Below, piece by piece: positions 1 through 6,716 of a stretch of DNA of 10,746 nucleotides (positions are counted from its first letter, which is position 1; every line of letters starts with the position of its first letter). The stretch covers positions 1 through 10,746 of the forward strand of contig CAKZUU010000135.1 of the NCBI GenBank assembly GCA_937922175.1, read 5' to 3'. The position numbers and the translations under genes were made by a program. The notes under the pieces were generated by a model. The model was not told the DNA's origin. It saw only the letters and a list, made by a program, of their open reading frames with translations, and made no database searches. This DNA is from an uncultured Gemmataceae bacterium. Its GTDB lineage: Bacteria; Planctomycetota; Planctomycetia; Gemmatales; Gemmataceae.

Positions 1-440
1 GAACAGGTCGAGAATAGCGCTCGAAGTCGAAGTCGCCATTCTGCGACAAGAATGCTGAAGTGCTCGTGCCGAATCGTTGAACAAGGCGTTCCAATTTCAA
101 GACGACACTCCCTGGCCACGCGCAGCGTCCGCGGCAACGGATCACGGTAACGAAGTCAACGTGCACAAGTATAGAATAGAATTGAAGCGGAACCCATGCC
201 AAATGATTTGACCTTTGAGCATTGAACAAAGTTCTTCGGCCAGGTCTGTTGCCTAATTATTGGGCACTTCGTGCTTTGGCTCAACGCGAGAACGTGAAGA
301 ATTTCTGGGCCATAAGCCGCGCAGCGGTGCCGCGACTCTTTGAAAAGGCGGATGGCGGAGATTTTTCGAGATTTTCTTTGGTGGGCACTGCTTTTGCTTT
401 GGGCGTTGAGAAGGGCTATCCGACCTCAGGGCAGCGAATC
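1..440. other. Left-edge region without a confident gene
   Basis: No convincing complete gene is visible in these bases. Frame 2 of the plus strand reads RSRIALEVEVAILRQ before a stop at 56-58, and frame 3 continues with NAEVLVPNR to a stop at 78-80. Joined by a frameshift this weakly resembles the N-terminal stretch of rve-type transposases (a pattern like LALRHQLNVL), so a decayed mobile-element fragment is possible. The frame used by the gene at 441 is open from a TTG at 222, but that extension has no recognisable domain. A minus-strand ATG at 39 opens 13 codons to the edge and cannot be judged. Confidence 0.35.
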
Positions 441-689
441 ATGATCTCTTCGGAAACTGACCGTCACGGGATCGCTGAATACGATTTCGTTGAGTTGAAA
501 CTGATCTTACCGCGGTGGCAGTTAGCCGCTCTCGGAGAACTCGCCGAACGGCAGGGAACACGGGTGGGTCCGTTGTTGCGGCAAATCTTGTCGGACATCC
601 TGGGCGGAAGCGACATAGGGAATCGGCGACACATTTGGGGAATCGCGGAATGTCCTGGATGGCAGCGAGAAGAAACGCGTTTGATCTAG
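441..689 (+). CDS. Small hypothetical protein with ribbon-helix-helix-like segment
   Basis: Encodes about 82 residues from the ATG at 441. Residues 17-52 have the shape of a ribbon-helix-helix fold: a short strand (VELKLILP), a helix (WQLAALGELAERQG), a turn and a second helix (GPLLRQILSDIL). This suggests a small DNA-binding or antitoxin-like protein, but the resemblance is structural only and I recognise no family. An AGGG at 428-431 lies 9 bases before the ATG and gives modest support for this start. The same frame is open back to a TTG at 222, which would give 155 residues; the extra 73 residues show no domain and lack a clear ribosome binding site. The M48-like lipoprotein gene begins 35 bases downstream, so co-transcription is possible. 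No toxin gene is adjacent. Confidence 0.45.
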   Translation: MISSETDRHGIAEYDFVELKLILPRWQLAALGELAERQGTRVGPLLRQILSDILGGSDIGNRRHIWGIAECPGWQREETRLI

Positions 690-724
690 ACAAGTTTCGC
701 CTCGTGAGCTATTGACGTCCGACC

Positions 725-1459
725 ATGGGGGACCGAGCGCACAGGATCAGGTCGATCGGCGGTTTGCTGCTCGCGATGTTGGGCTGTCAGACAGACCAAC
801 TTCGTCGGCCGACAGCGCCCAGCGATGTGTTACGCGTACAGGTCGATCAAAAGCTGTTGCAAGCGAATCTCGAAGCATGCACTCGGGTTTTCACGGTGGG
901 CCAGAAAATCCTGGCGGGCAATCCGGAACTGCCGCAGCGGCTAATATTCCGCGCGGTAGGGCATCCGCAGCCCGAGATTTTCCACCAAGGGAATTCCGCC
1001 ATCGTCGTGACGCAAAAGCTGGTGGAGATGTGCCCGAGTGAGGGTGAGTTGGCGGCCGTGCTTTGCGTCGAACTCGGCCGCATGGTCGCGGAGAGGGAGG
1101 CGCTCGCGCCGTTAGAGGCACGCCGACCGACACCGCGCTCGCCCATCGATCATGTCCAATTCCGGGCGACGGCCGGCCTCGCCAACCCCGACGAATTTCG
1201 GCTGCGGGAACAAGCTCACTATGAGGCGGAACAGCGTCGGCAACTAGGCGACTTCGTTCTGCCTGACCCGATGCAGCTTGCTCGAAACTATCTCCAACGC
1301 GCGGGTTATCCGGTCGAAGAACTTGATCGCATTAAACCCGTTCTTCGAGCGGCCGGAGAAAACTCCACGTTGGAACAGCAAATGAGGTCCGTACCTTTCA
1401 GCACTCCTTTCACGCCGCCGGGAGGCGTCGACGAGACCGGAAGGGCGCCTGCCGGCTGA
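725..1459 (+). CDS. Degenerate M48-type metallopeptidase-like lipoprotein
   Basis: Encodes 244 residues. The N-terminus has basic residues, a short hydrophobic stretch (IGGLLLAMLG) and Cys21, consistent with a lipoprotein signal, although the lipobox MLGC is relaxed. Residues about 50-125 follow the layout of M48 peptidases: VGQKILAGNPEL, then AIVVTQKLV (the usual strand before the active-site helix), then ELAAVLCVELGRMVAE. In active M48 enzymes this helix carries HEXXH; here the five residues at 115-119 are V-E-L-G-R, so both zinc-binding histidines are missing while the glutamate remains. The later segment REQAHYEAEQ (161-170) corresponds to the third-ligand region, and YLQRAGYPVEEL (189-200) matches the AGYDP-type helix that follows it. 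The likely role is a non-catalytic, membrane-anchored scaffold or chaperone-like protein; this is inference. The start is the first ATG of the frame and no clear Shine-Dalgarno is seen. Confidence 0.75.
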   Translation: MGDRAHRIRSIGGLLLAMLGCQTDQLRRPTAPSDVLRVQVDQKLLQANLEACTRVFTVGQKILAGNPELPQRLIFRAVGHPQPEIFHQGNSAIVVTQKLVEMCPSEGELAAVLCVELGRMVAEREALAPLEARRPTPRSPIDHVQFRATAGLANPDEFRLREQAHYEAEQRRQLGDFVLPDPMQLARNYLQRAGYPVEELDRIKPVLRAAGENSTLEQQMRSVPFSTPFTPPGGVDETGRAPAG

Positions 1460-1571
1460 TGGCGTCATCTCTCTTCAGTGCATCAGGTCATTCTCGCCGT
1501 TTCCGCTTGCCACCATCTCAGGATCGCCTATCTCATCCCTCAAATCTAACTCTTCTTTTGAGGCGACCATC

Positions 1572-2663
1572 ATGCGCTGCGGGATTCGTCGACTGGGATT
1601 CGTCACCGGATTGGTCGCATCGATCGCGTTCTGGGGCTGCTCCGGTGCGGACTCCGTGTCGGTGAGCGACCGTCCTGATGTCGCTTTCATCAGCAACAAT
1701 GCTCATGAATTTTGGAGCATTGCTAAGAAAGGAACTGAGGCGGCTGCAAAAGAAACCAACCTGAAGGTCACCTTTTTAATGCCGCCGCAGGGCACTAGTG
1801 AAGAGCAACGTCGATTCATCGAGGACCTGATGAACAAGGGGGTTCGGGCCATTGCCATCAGTCCGAATGACTCGGCAAATCAGGTCGATTTCTTCCGGAC
1901 GATCAACCAGCGACTTCCGGTCATCGCTGTCGATAACGATCTGCCCAGTTCAGAAGCTCGGCGATGTTACATCGGGACGGACAACGTCGCGGCGGGTCGT
2001 GCGGTGGGCAAGCTGATCAAACAGCATGTTCCGCCCGGCAGCAAGTTCATGATCTTTGTTGGCAAATTGGATTCGCAGAACGCGCAAGAGCGTCGTCTGG
2101 GCGTTGTGACCGAATTGGCGGGCGACCCCGACAAAGCCAAAGAGGCCGTTGAAAAGATGAATCGAAACGAATACCCAGTCCAATTCGGGGATTACGAACT
2201 TCTGGGCACGATGACCGACGATGCCGATCAAGCCGTCTGCCGTCGCAAGGCCGAAGATACGTTGACCAAATACAGCGATGTAAAGTGCCTCGTCGGTCTA
2301 TGGGCATACAATCCGCCAGCGATTCTTGAAGCGGTGGTCTCGCAGAAGAAGGCGGGTCAGGTCGTCATCATCGGGTTCGACGAAAATGAGGAGACGCTGA
2401 AAGGTATTCGCGATGGTCATATCGTCGGCACCGTCGTGCAAGACCCTTATAACTTTGGCTACGAATCGGTGAAGTTGATGGCCGCATTGGTTCGGGGCGA
2501 TCAGAGTGTCTTGAATCGGCCTGACATGAATGCGGAGAAACAGATTTTCATTCGACACCGGATTGTCAACAAAGATGGTCAAACCCTGGCCGCCTACCAG
2601 GATGAAAAAGTCGAGGCTGTCGAACCTTTCCACACCCGCCTGAAGGAGTTGAAGGGGCAGTGA
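1572..2663 (+). CDS. Sugar ABC transporter substrate-binding lipoprotein (RbsB-like)
   Basis: Encodes 363 residues of the Peripla_BP_4 (RbsB/COG1879) family, which captures a sugar outside the inner membrane and delivers it to the permease. Residues 1-22 form a signal peptide ending in FWGC, so Cys23 is a probable lipidation site with a non-standard lipobox. The mature domain begins with PDVAFISNNAHEFW (35-48), a typical first strand and ligand-contact loop. Other family landmarks are AIAISPND (94-101), VDND (120-123), YIGTDN (133-138), VIIGFDEN (265-272) and VVQDPYNFGY (288-297). GAGG at 1560-1563 lies 8 bases before the ATG and supports this start. ATPase and permease genes follow, completing the importer. 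The ligand cannot be named: no kinase, isomerase or regulator lies nearby, and binding residues alone do not settle it. Confidence 0.92.
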   Translation: MRCGIRRLGFVTGLVASIAFWGCSGADSVSVSDRPDVAFISNNAHEFWSIAKKGTEAAAKETNLKVTFLMPPQGTSEEQRRFIEDLMNKGVRAIAISPNDSANQVDFFRTINQRLPVIAVDNDLPSSEARRCYIGTDNVAAGRAVGKLIKQHVPPGSKFMIFVGKLDSQNAQERRLGVVTELAGDPDKAKEAVEKMNRNEYPVQFGDYELLGTMTDDADQAVCRRKAEDTLTKYSDVKCLVGLWAYNPPAILEAVVSQKKAGQVVIIGFDENEETLKGIRDGHIVGTVVQDPYNFGYESVKLMAALVRGDQSVLNRPDMNAEKQIFIRHRIVNKDGQTLAAYQDEKVEAVEPFHTRLKELKGQ

Positions 2664-2671
2664 GATTTCGA

Positions 2672-2708
2672 CCATCGACGGGAAGTCGGCGATGGGCTCC
2701 CGTTTTTT
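2672..2708 (+). terminator. Terminator-like hairpin with an overlapping alternative stem
   Basis: Nine bases after the binding-protein stop, ACGGGA (2678-2683) pairs with TCCCGT (2698-2703), directly followed by a run of T to 2708, as in an intrinsic terminator with a 14-base loop. A second 6-base stem, CCATCG (2672-2677) with CGATGG (2690-2695), overlaps it, with arms interleaved so that the two probably exclude one another. Placement between binding-protein and ATPase genes fits a partial terminator that lowers downstream expression. The stems are short, so chance is not excluded. Confidence 0.45.
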
Positions 2709-2722
2709 CGACGATGATGAGC

Positions 2723-2750
2723 ACGGTGGGGAGTTGATATTCACCACCGT
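2723..2750 (+). other. Second hairpin before the ATPase gene
   Basis: ACGGTGG (2723-2729) is perfectly complementary to CCACCGT (2744-2750), leaving a 14-base loop. No T-run follows, so this is not an intrinsic terminator by itself. In an operon it might protect the 3' end of the binding-protein message after processing. This is inference from position and pairing alone. Confidence 0.35.
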
Positions 2751-2831
2751 CTGGTAAGGCCCCGAGACTTGCCTTCCAAGGTCGAACTTTTACCGAACCT
2801 TTCCCATTGATTGCTTCACGCCGGCACCACG

Positions 2832-4331
2832 ATGTCACCCTCTCTGTTGTCCGCCCGTGGTATCTCGAAAAGTTTCCCCGGGGTGCAGGCACTTCAGGAT
2901 GTGAGCTTGCAGCTGAATCGCGGCGAAGTCCTGGCGGTCGTCGGGGAAAATGGAGCGGGGAAATCGACCCTCATGAAAATTCTTGGCGGGGTCTACCGAC
3001 CCGATGCGGGGATCATCGAGTGGGAGGGGCGTCCTGTCGCGATCGGCCAAGTCGATCAAGCGCAGAAATTGGGGATCGTCCTGATTCATCAAGAGTTGAA
3101 TTTGGCGGAGAATCTCGACGTCGCCGGCAACATGTTTCTGGGCCGTGAACCGACTTGGGGCGGCCCGTTGGGTTTGATTCGTCCTCGCCTGGCGCGCGAT
3201 GCCGAGCCGATTCTGCGCCGCCTGGGGTTCGATGCCTCGCCGCGAACCCGGGTGGCCGAATTGTCCATCGGGCAGCAACAATTGGTCGAAATCGCTCGAG
3301 CCCTCTCGTTGCGGTCGCGTGTCATCATCATGGACGAGCCGACCTCTTCGCTCACTCAGCGAGAGACGGATCGGCTCTATGACGTGATCCGCGATTTGAA
3401 GCGTGACGGTATCAGCGTTCTTTATATCTCTCATCGTCTGAAAGAGGTGGAGACGATCGCGGACCGGGTGGTGGTTCTGCGCGACGGGAGAAATGCCGGC
3501 GAGTTGCGACGCGAAGAAATCAGCCACGAGGCGATGGTTCGTTTGATGGTCGGTCGGGAGTTGAGACAGTTTTATCGCCGAAGTCGACACGAAGCGACGG
3601 CGCGACCGGTTCTCCAACTTCGCCATGTGCATTGGCAAGAGGGTAAACCTCCGATCAGCTTGGAACTGCGTGGAGGTGAGATCGTCGGTCTGGCGGGATT
3701 GATTGGCGCGGGCCGAACCGAATTAGCTGAGACCGTTTTTGGCATCCGGCGACGAGTAAGCGGTGAAATCCTGCTCGATGGCCATGCGGTGGTCGTGCGT
3801 CACCCCATCGATGCGATCGAGGCGGGGATTTATCTGGTTCCCGAAGACCGCCGCTCTCAGGGGTTGGTCCTCGAACAAACGATCCGATTTAACCTGAGCT
3901 TGGCCTCATTGAAAGATCTCCAGCGGCTGCATCTGGTGGCGACGAGGCGGGAGGTGGCTCTGGCGGAGCAGCAGCGTCGCGACTTGAACATCCGTTGCCC
4001 GAGTATCCGTCAGACAGTTGCTTTGCTGAGCGGAGGAAATCAGCAGAAGGTGGTCTTGGGAAAATGGCTGAGCCGAAAACCACGCGTGCTGATTCTCGAC
4101 GAACCGACTCGCGGTGTGGACGTCGGGGCCAAAAGCGAAATTTATGCCTTGATGGATCAACTGGCCCAGGAGGGTGTGGCGATCCTGATGATTTCCAGTG
4201 ATCTGGAGGAGATTCTTGGCATGAGCGATCGTGTGGTGGTGATGCATGAGGGTCGTCTCGCCGGGGAACTCGGCCGAGGTCAACTGAGCGAAGAAGCAGT
4301 CATGCGCTTGGCAACGGGGGCGGCAGCGTGA
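2832..4331 (+). CDS. Sugar ABC transporter, double ATPase subunit (RbsA/MglA-like)
   Basis: Encodes about 499 residues, the usual length for the fused two-domain ATPases of ribose/galactose-type importers, which power sugar uptake at the cytoplasmic face. The first domain has Walker A GENGAGKST (38-46), a Q-loop at Q87, the signature LSIGQQ (144-149) and Walker B with D168-E169. The second domain has GLIGAGRTE near residues 288-296, where the Walker A lysine is replaced, then LSGGNQQ (about 398-404) and LILDEPT around D423-E424. A missing lysine in the second site is normal for this family. I prefer the ATG at 2832 because translation from it starts just before the SARGISKSFPG strand; an in-frame TTG at 2811 would add seven residues without domain support. 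No clear Shine-Dalgarno is visible. The stop overlaps the permease start by 4 bases (GTGA), which suggests translational coupling. Confidence 0.95.
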   Translation: MSPSLLSARGISKSFPGVQALQDVSLQLNRGEVLAVVGENGAGKSTLMKILGGVYRPDAGIIEWEGRPVAIGQVDQAQKLGIVLIHQELNLAENLDVAGNMFLGREPTWGGPLGLIRPRLARDAEPILRRLGFDASPRTRVAELSIGQQQLVEIARALSLRSRVIIMDEPTSSLTQRETDRLYDVIRDLKRDGISVLYISHRLKEVETIADRVVVLRDGRNAGELRREEISHEAMVRLMVGRELRQFYRRSRHEATARPVLQLRHVHWQEGKPPISLELRGGEIVGLAGLIGAGRTELAETVFGIRRRVSGEILLDGHAVVVRHPIDAIEAGIYLVPEDRRSQGLVLEQTIRFNLSLASLKDLQRLHLVATRREVALAEQQRRDLNIRCPSIRQTVALLSGGNQQKVVLGKWLSRKPRVLILDEPTRGVDVGAKSEIYALMDQLAQEGVAILMISSDLEEILGMSDRVVVMHEGRLAGELGRGQLSEEAVMRLATGAAA

Positions 4332-5359
4332 AGAAAGTCATCGGACTGATCGCCTTTCTTGCGATCATCTACCTTCTGTTGCTGGCGGCCGATCCGGGGG
4401 CTCGGCTGGCCGCCAACCACTTCAACCTGGGCCGACGGATTGGCTTGTACGGCATCATCAGCCTTGGCGCGGGCATGCTGATCATCACCGGCGGGATCGA
4501 TCTGTCGATCGGGTCCGTCGTCGGGCTGTGTGCCACGCTTCTGGCAATGCTGCTACGCGGCGATCGCTTTCCTCGATTTCCGTTCAAAGGATGGTTGTTT
4601 GACCAATTCAATGCTGGATTGGACTGGTTGGGGAGCCTGGTGAACTTTCCCGAACACCCGTGGGCGGCGATTTTGCTCGTCCTTCTCGTGGGGATGGGGA
4701 TCGGTCTGATGAACGGTGTGCTGGTCACGAAGGTGCGAGTGCAAGCATTTGTCGTCACCCTTTGCGGGCTATTCATTTACCGGGGGATTTCGCGATTCAT
4801 GGCCGAGGACCAGGTGAAAGGTTTGGGCAACCAATTCGGCCAACTCAAGAGCATCTTCTATAGCAGCGAGGCGATCTTTGGTTTGCCGATGTCGTTGGTG
4901 TATTTCGTCGGGTTATTGGTTCTCGCGACCGTGTTTCTGCACTGGAGCATTCACGGCCGATACTTCTTTGCGATCGGGGCGAACGAGAAGGCGGCACGCT
5001 ATTCGGGCGTCGCGACCGATCGTTACAAGATCCTGGCTTATGTCCTTTGTTCGACGTTAGCGTCTTTTTACGGCGTGCTTTACCTGATGCAGGAGAATTC
5101 GGCGCAGCCCTCGAGTACGGGTAATTTCCTCGAGTTGTACGCGATCGCCGGGGCCGTCTTGGGCGGGTGCAGCCTTCGAGGCGGTGAAGGAAGCGTGGGT
5201 GGCTTGGTCATCGGCACCAGCATTTTGGTTCTCCTACCGAATCTGTCGTTGATGTTGGGGATCCCATCGGCGTTGGAATACACGGTCATAGGAGGGGCCT
5301 TGTTGCTCGGGGCCGTCCTCGATGAGGTTCTGCGGCGGGTGGGGCAAAGGAGTCGATGA
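4328..5359 (+). CDS. Sugar ABC transporter permease (RbsC-like)
   Basis: Encodes 343 residues of the BPD_transp_2 family, the membrane channel of the importer. It starts with GTG inside the end of the ATPase gene. Family landmarks include a first membrane helix at 4-20, LIITGGIDLSIGS (51-63), MNGVLVTKVRVQAFVVTL (128-145), the GRYFFAIGANEKAARYSGV cytoplasmic coupling loop that contacts the ATPase, AGAVLGGCSLRGGEGS near residue 280, and a hydrophobic C-terminal third. Between the second and third hydrophobic blocks, residues about 77-111 form a segment rich in aromatic and charged residues (RFPRFPFKGWLFDQF...) that has almost no counterpart in E. coli RbsC as I recall it, which has only a few residues there. 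The segment probably faces the periplasm, but I have not modelled the topology. Confidence 0.93.
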   Translation: MKKVIGLIAFLAIIYLLLLAADPGARLAANHFNLGRRIGLYGIISLGAGMLIITGGIDLSIGSVVGLCATLLAMLLRGDRFPRFPFKGWLFDQFNAGLDWLGSLVNFPEHPWAAILLVLLVGMGIGLMNGVLVTKVRVQAFVVTLCGLFIYRGISRFMAEDQVKGLGNQFGQLKSIFYSSEAIFGLPMSLVYFVGLLVLATVFLHWSIHGRYFFAIGANEKAARYSGVATDRYKILAYVLCSTLASFYGVLYLMQENSAQPSSTGNFLELYAIAGAVLGGCSLRGGEGSVGGLVIGTSILVLLPNLSLMLGIPSALEYTVIGGALLLGAVLDEVLRRVGQRSR

Positions 5360-5374
5360 GCGGCTCGCGACGTC

Positions 5375-5379
5375 AAGGA
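5375..5379 (+). promoter_or_regulatory. Ribosome binding site fixing the glycosyltransferase start
   Basis: AAGGA lies 8 bases before the ATG at 5388. It decides against the in-frame ATG at 5322, which would overlap the permease gene and add 22 residues without homology-like character. Confidence 0.6.
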
Positions 5380-5387
5380 ATCGCTTC

Positions 5388-6716
5388 ATGAGGATTGCCA
5401 GCATCACGGCGGGAGCAGCAGGAATGTTCTGCGGCTCGTGCCTGCGCGACAACACTCTGGCGACGGCACTCATCGAACGAGGACATGATACCTTGTTGCT
5501 ACCGACCTACACCCCGATCCGCACGGATGAGCCGGACATGACTCGGGGGCCAATTTTCTTCGGCGGCATCCGCGTGTATCTGCGCCAAAAGTATCGTTGG
5601 ACCCGCTGGCTGCCTCGCTGGCTGTGGCGACCGCTCGACTCCCGCTGGGTGCTCGGACTGGTCTCACGGTTCGCTGTCAGCGTGCGGGCGGAAGAGCTCG
5701 GTCGCCTCACCCTGGCAATGCTCCAAGGGACGCACGGGCCGCTTCACGCTGAAGTGTCGCAGTTGGCCGACTGGCTTCAACGAGAATGGCAGCCGGACGT
5801 CATTCTGTTGACCAATGTTCTGCTGTCCGGAATCGTTCCGGAACTCAGACGGCGCGTAAACGTACCGATTGTGGCCACATTACAAGGCGACGACATCTTT
5901 CTCGATGCGTTGCCTGCGGAATTTCGGTCTCAATGTGTCGAGTGGATTCGACGAAACTGCGACAGTGTCGATCGATTCATTGCGACCTGCGGGTACTACG
6001 CCGATCACATGGCCCAGGAATTAAAGTTGCCTCGTGACCGCTTCCGGGTCGTTTATCCGGGGATTCGTGTTGAGAAATTCCATGCACCGGAGACGAATCT
6101 GATCGACCGACGGCACGACCAGCCGCACGTCATCGGCTATTTGGCTCGGATCGCTCCGGAGAAGGGGCTGCACGTGCTGGCTGATGCCTTCATCCATCTG
6201 CGAAAAGATGGGGCCATGCCGAATGTTCGTCTGCACGCCGCGGGTTGGTTGGGATCCCATCAACACGCGTATCTCAGTGGGATTCAACGGAAACTGCAAG
6301 AGGCGGGTTTGGCCACCGACTTCCAGTTGTTTGACCTTCCCCATCAAGCGGACAAAGTTCGTTTCTTGCGATCCGTGGATGTTTTCAGCGTTCCGGCACC
6401 GTATCGCGAGCCGAAGGGTTTGTATGTCTTGGAAGCTTGGGCGGCCGGCGTCCCAGTGGTCCAGCCAAGACACGGCTCCTTCCCCGAGCTGATCAATCTG
6501 ACAGGTGGCGGGATCCTCGTCGAACCGAACGACCCAGTGGCCTTGGCCGATGGGCTGAAACTCTTGCTCAACGATGCCGAACGCCGGTCGCAGCTCGGGC
6601 AACGGGGACAGGCCGCGGTCCGCGCGCGATTTACCGCGGCGCGAATGGCCGACGACACCCTCGCGGTTTTGGCCGAGGCGAGAGAGCGGCAAAAGACCGT
6701 GGCCTCACTCGGGTAA
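5388..6716 (+). CDS. Family 4 glycosyltransferase with N-terminal CxxC motif
   Basis: Encodes 442 residues with the two Rossmann-like halves of GT-B enzymes of the GT4 type, which transfer a sugar from a nucleotide-activated donor with retention of configuration. The N-terminal half opens with RIASITAGAAGMFCGSC, where the glycine-rich loop carries C15-x-x-C18, followed by RDNTLATALIERGHD. The C-terminal donor half has GYLARIAPEKGLHVL (250-264) and the EX7E motif at E341-E349 within REPKGLYVLEAWAAGVPVV; the usual C-terminal helices then close the protein. No signal peptide or membrane span is evident, so it is probably cytoplasmic or peripheral. It starts 28 bases after the permease gene, so it could share the sugar-transport transcript; its acceptor and donor cannot be told. 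Its end overlaps the convergent phosphatase gene by 12 bases. Confidence 0.9.
   Translation: MRIASITAGAAGMFCGSCLRDNTLATALIERGHDTLLLPTYTPIRTDEPDMTRGPIFFGGIRVYLRQKYRWTRWLPRWLWRPLDSRWVLGLVSRFAVSVRAEELGRLTLAMLQGTHGPLHAEVSQLADWLQREWQPDVILLTNVLLSGIVPELRRRVNVPIVATLQGDDIFLDALPAEFRSQCVEWIRRNCDSVDRFIATCGYYADHMAQELKLPRDRFRVVYPGIRVEKFHAPETNLIDRRHDQPHVIGYLARIAPEKGLHVLADAFIHLRKDGAMPNVRLHAAGWLGSHQHAYLSGIQRKLQEAGLATDFQLFDLPHQADKVRFLRSVDVFSVPAPYREPKGLYVLEAWAAGVPVVQPRHGSFPELINLTGGGILVEPNDPVALADGLKLLLNDAERRSQLGQRGQAAVRARFTAARMADDTLAVLAEARERQKTVASLG

Noticed and set aside
1507..1534. Promoter TTGCCA-N16-TATCTC before the binding-protein gene
   Set aside because: The -10 matches only three of six positions, too weak to list.
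2672..2703. H-type pseudoknot from the two interleaved stems
   Set aside because: The first connecting loop would have zero bases across a 6-base-pair stem, which is sterically unlikely; mutually exclusive hairpins are more plausible.
2835..3638. 267-codon minus-strand frame
   Set aside because: Antisense to the ATPase gene, which carries complete ABC motifs.
3690..3720. Missing Walker A lysine in the second ATPase domain
   Set aside because: Normal for RbsA/MglA-type double ATPases, so not a defect.
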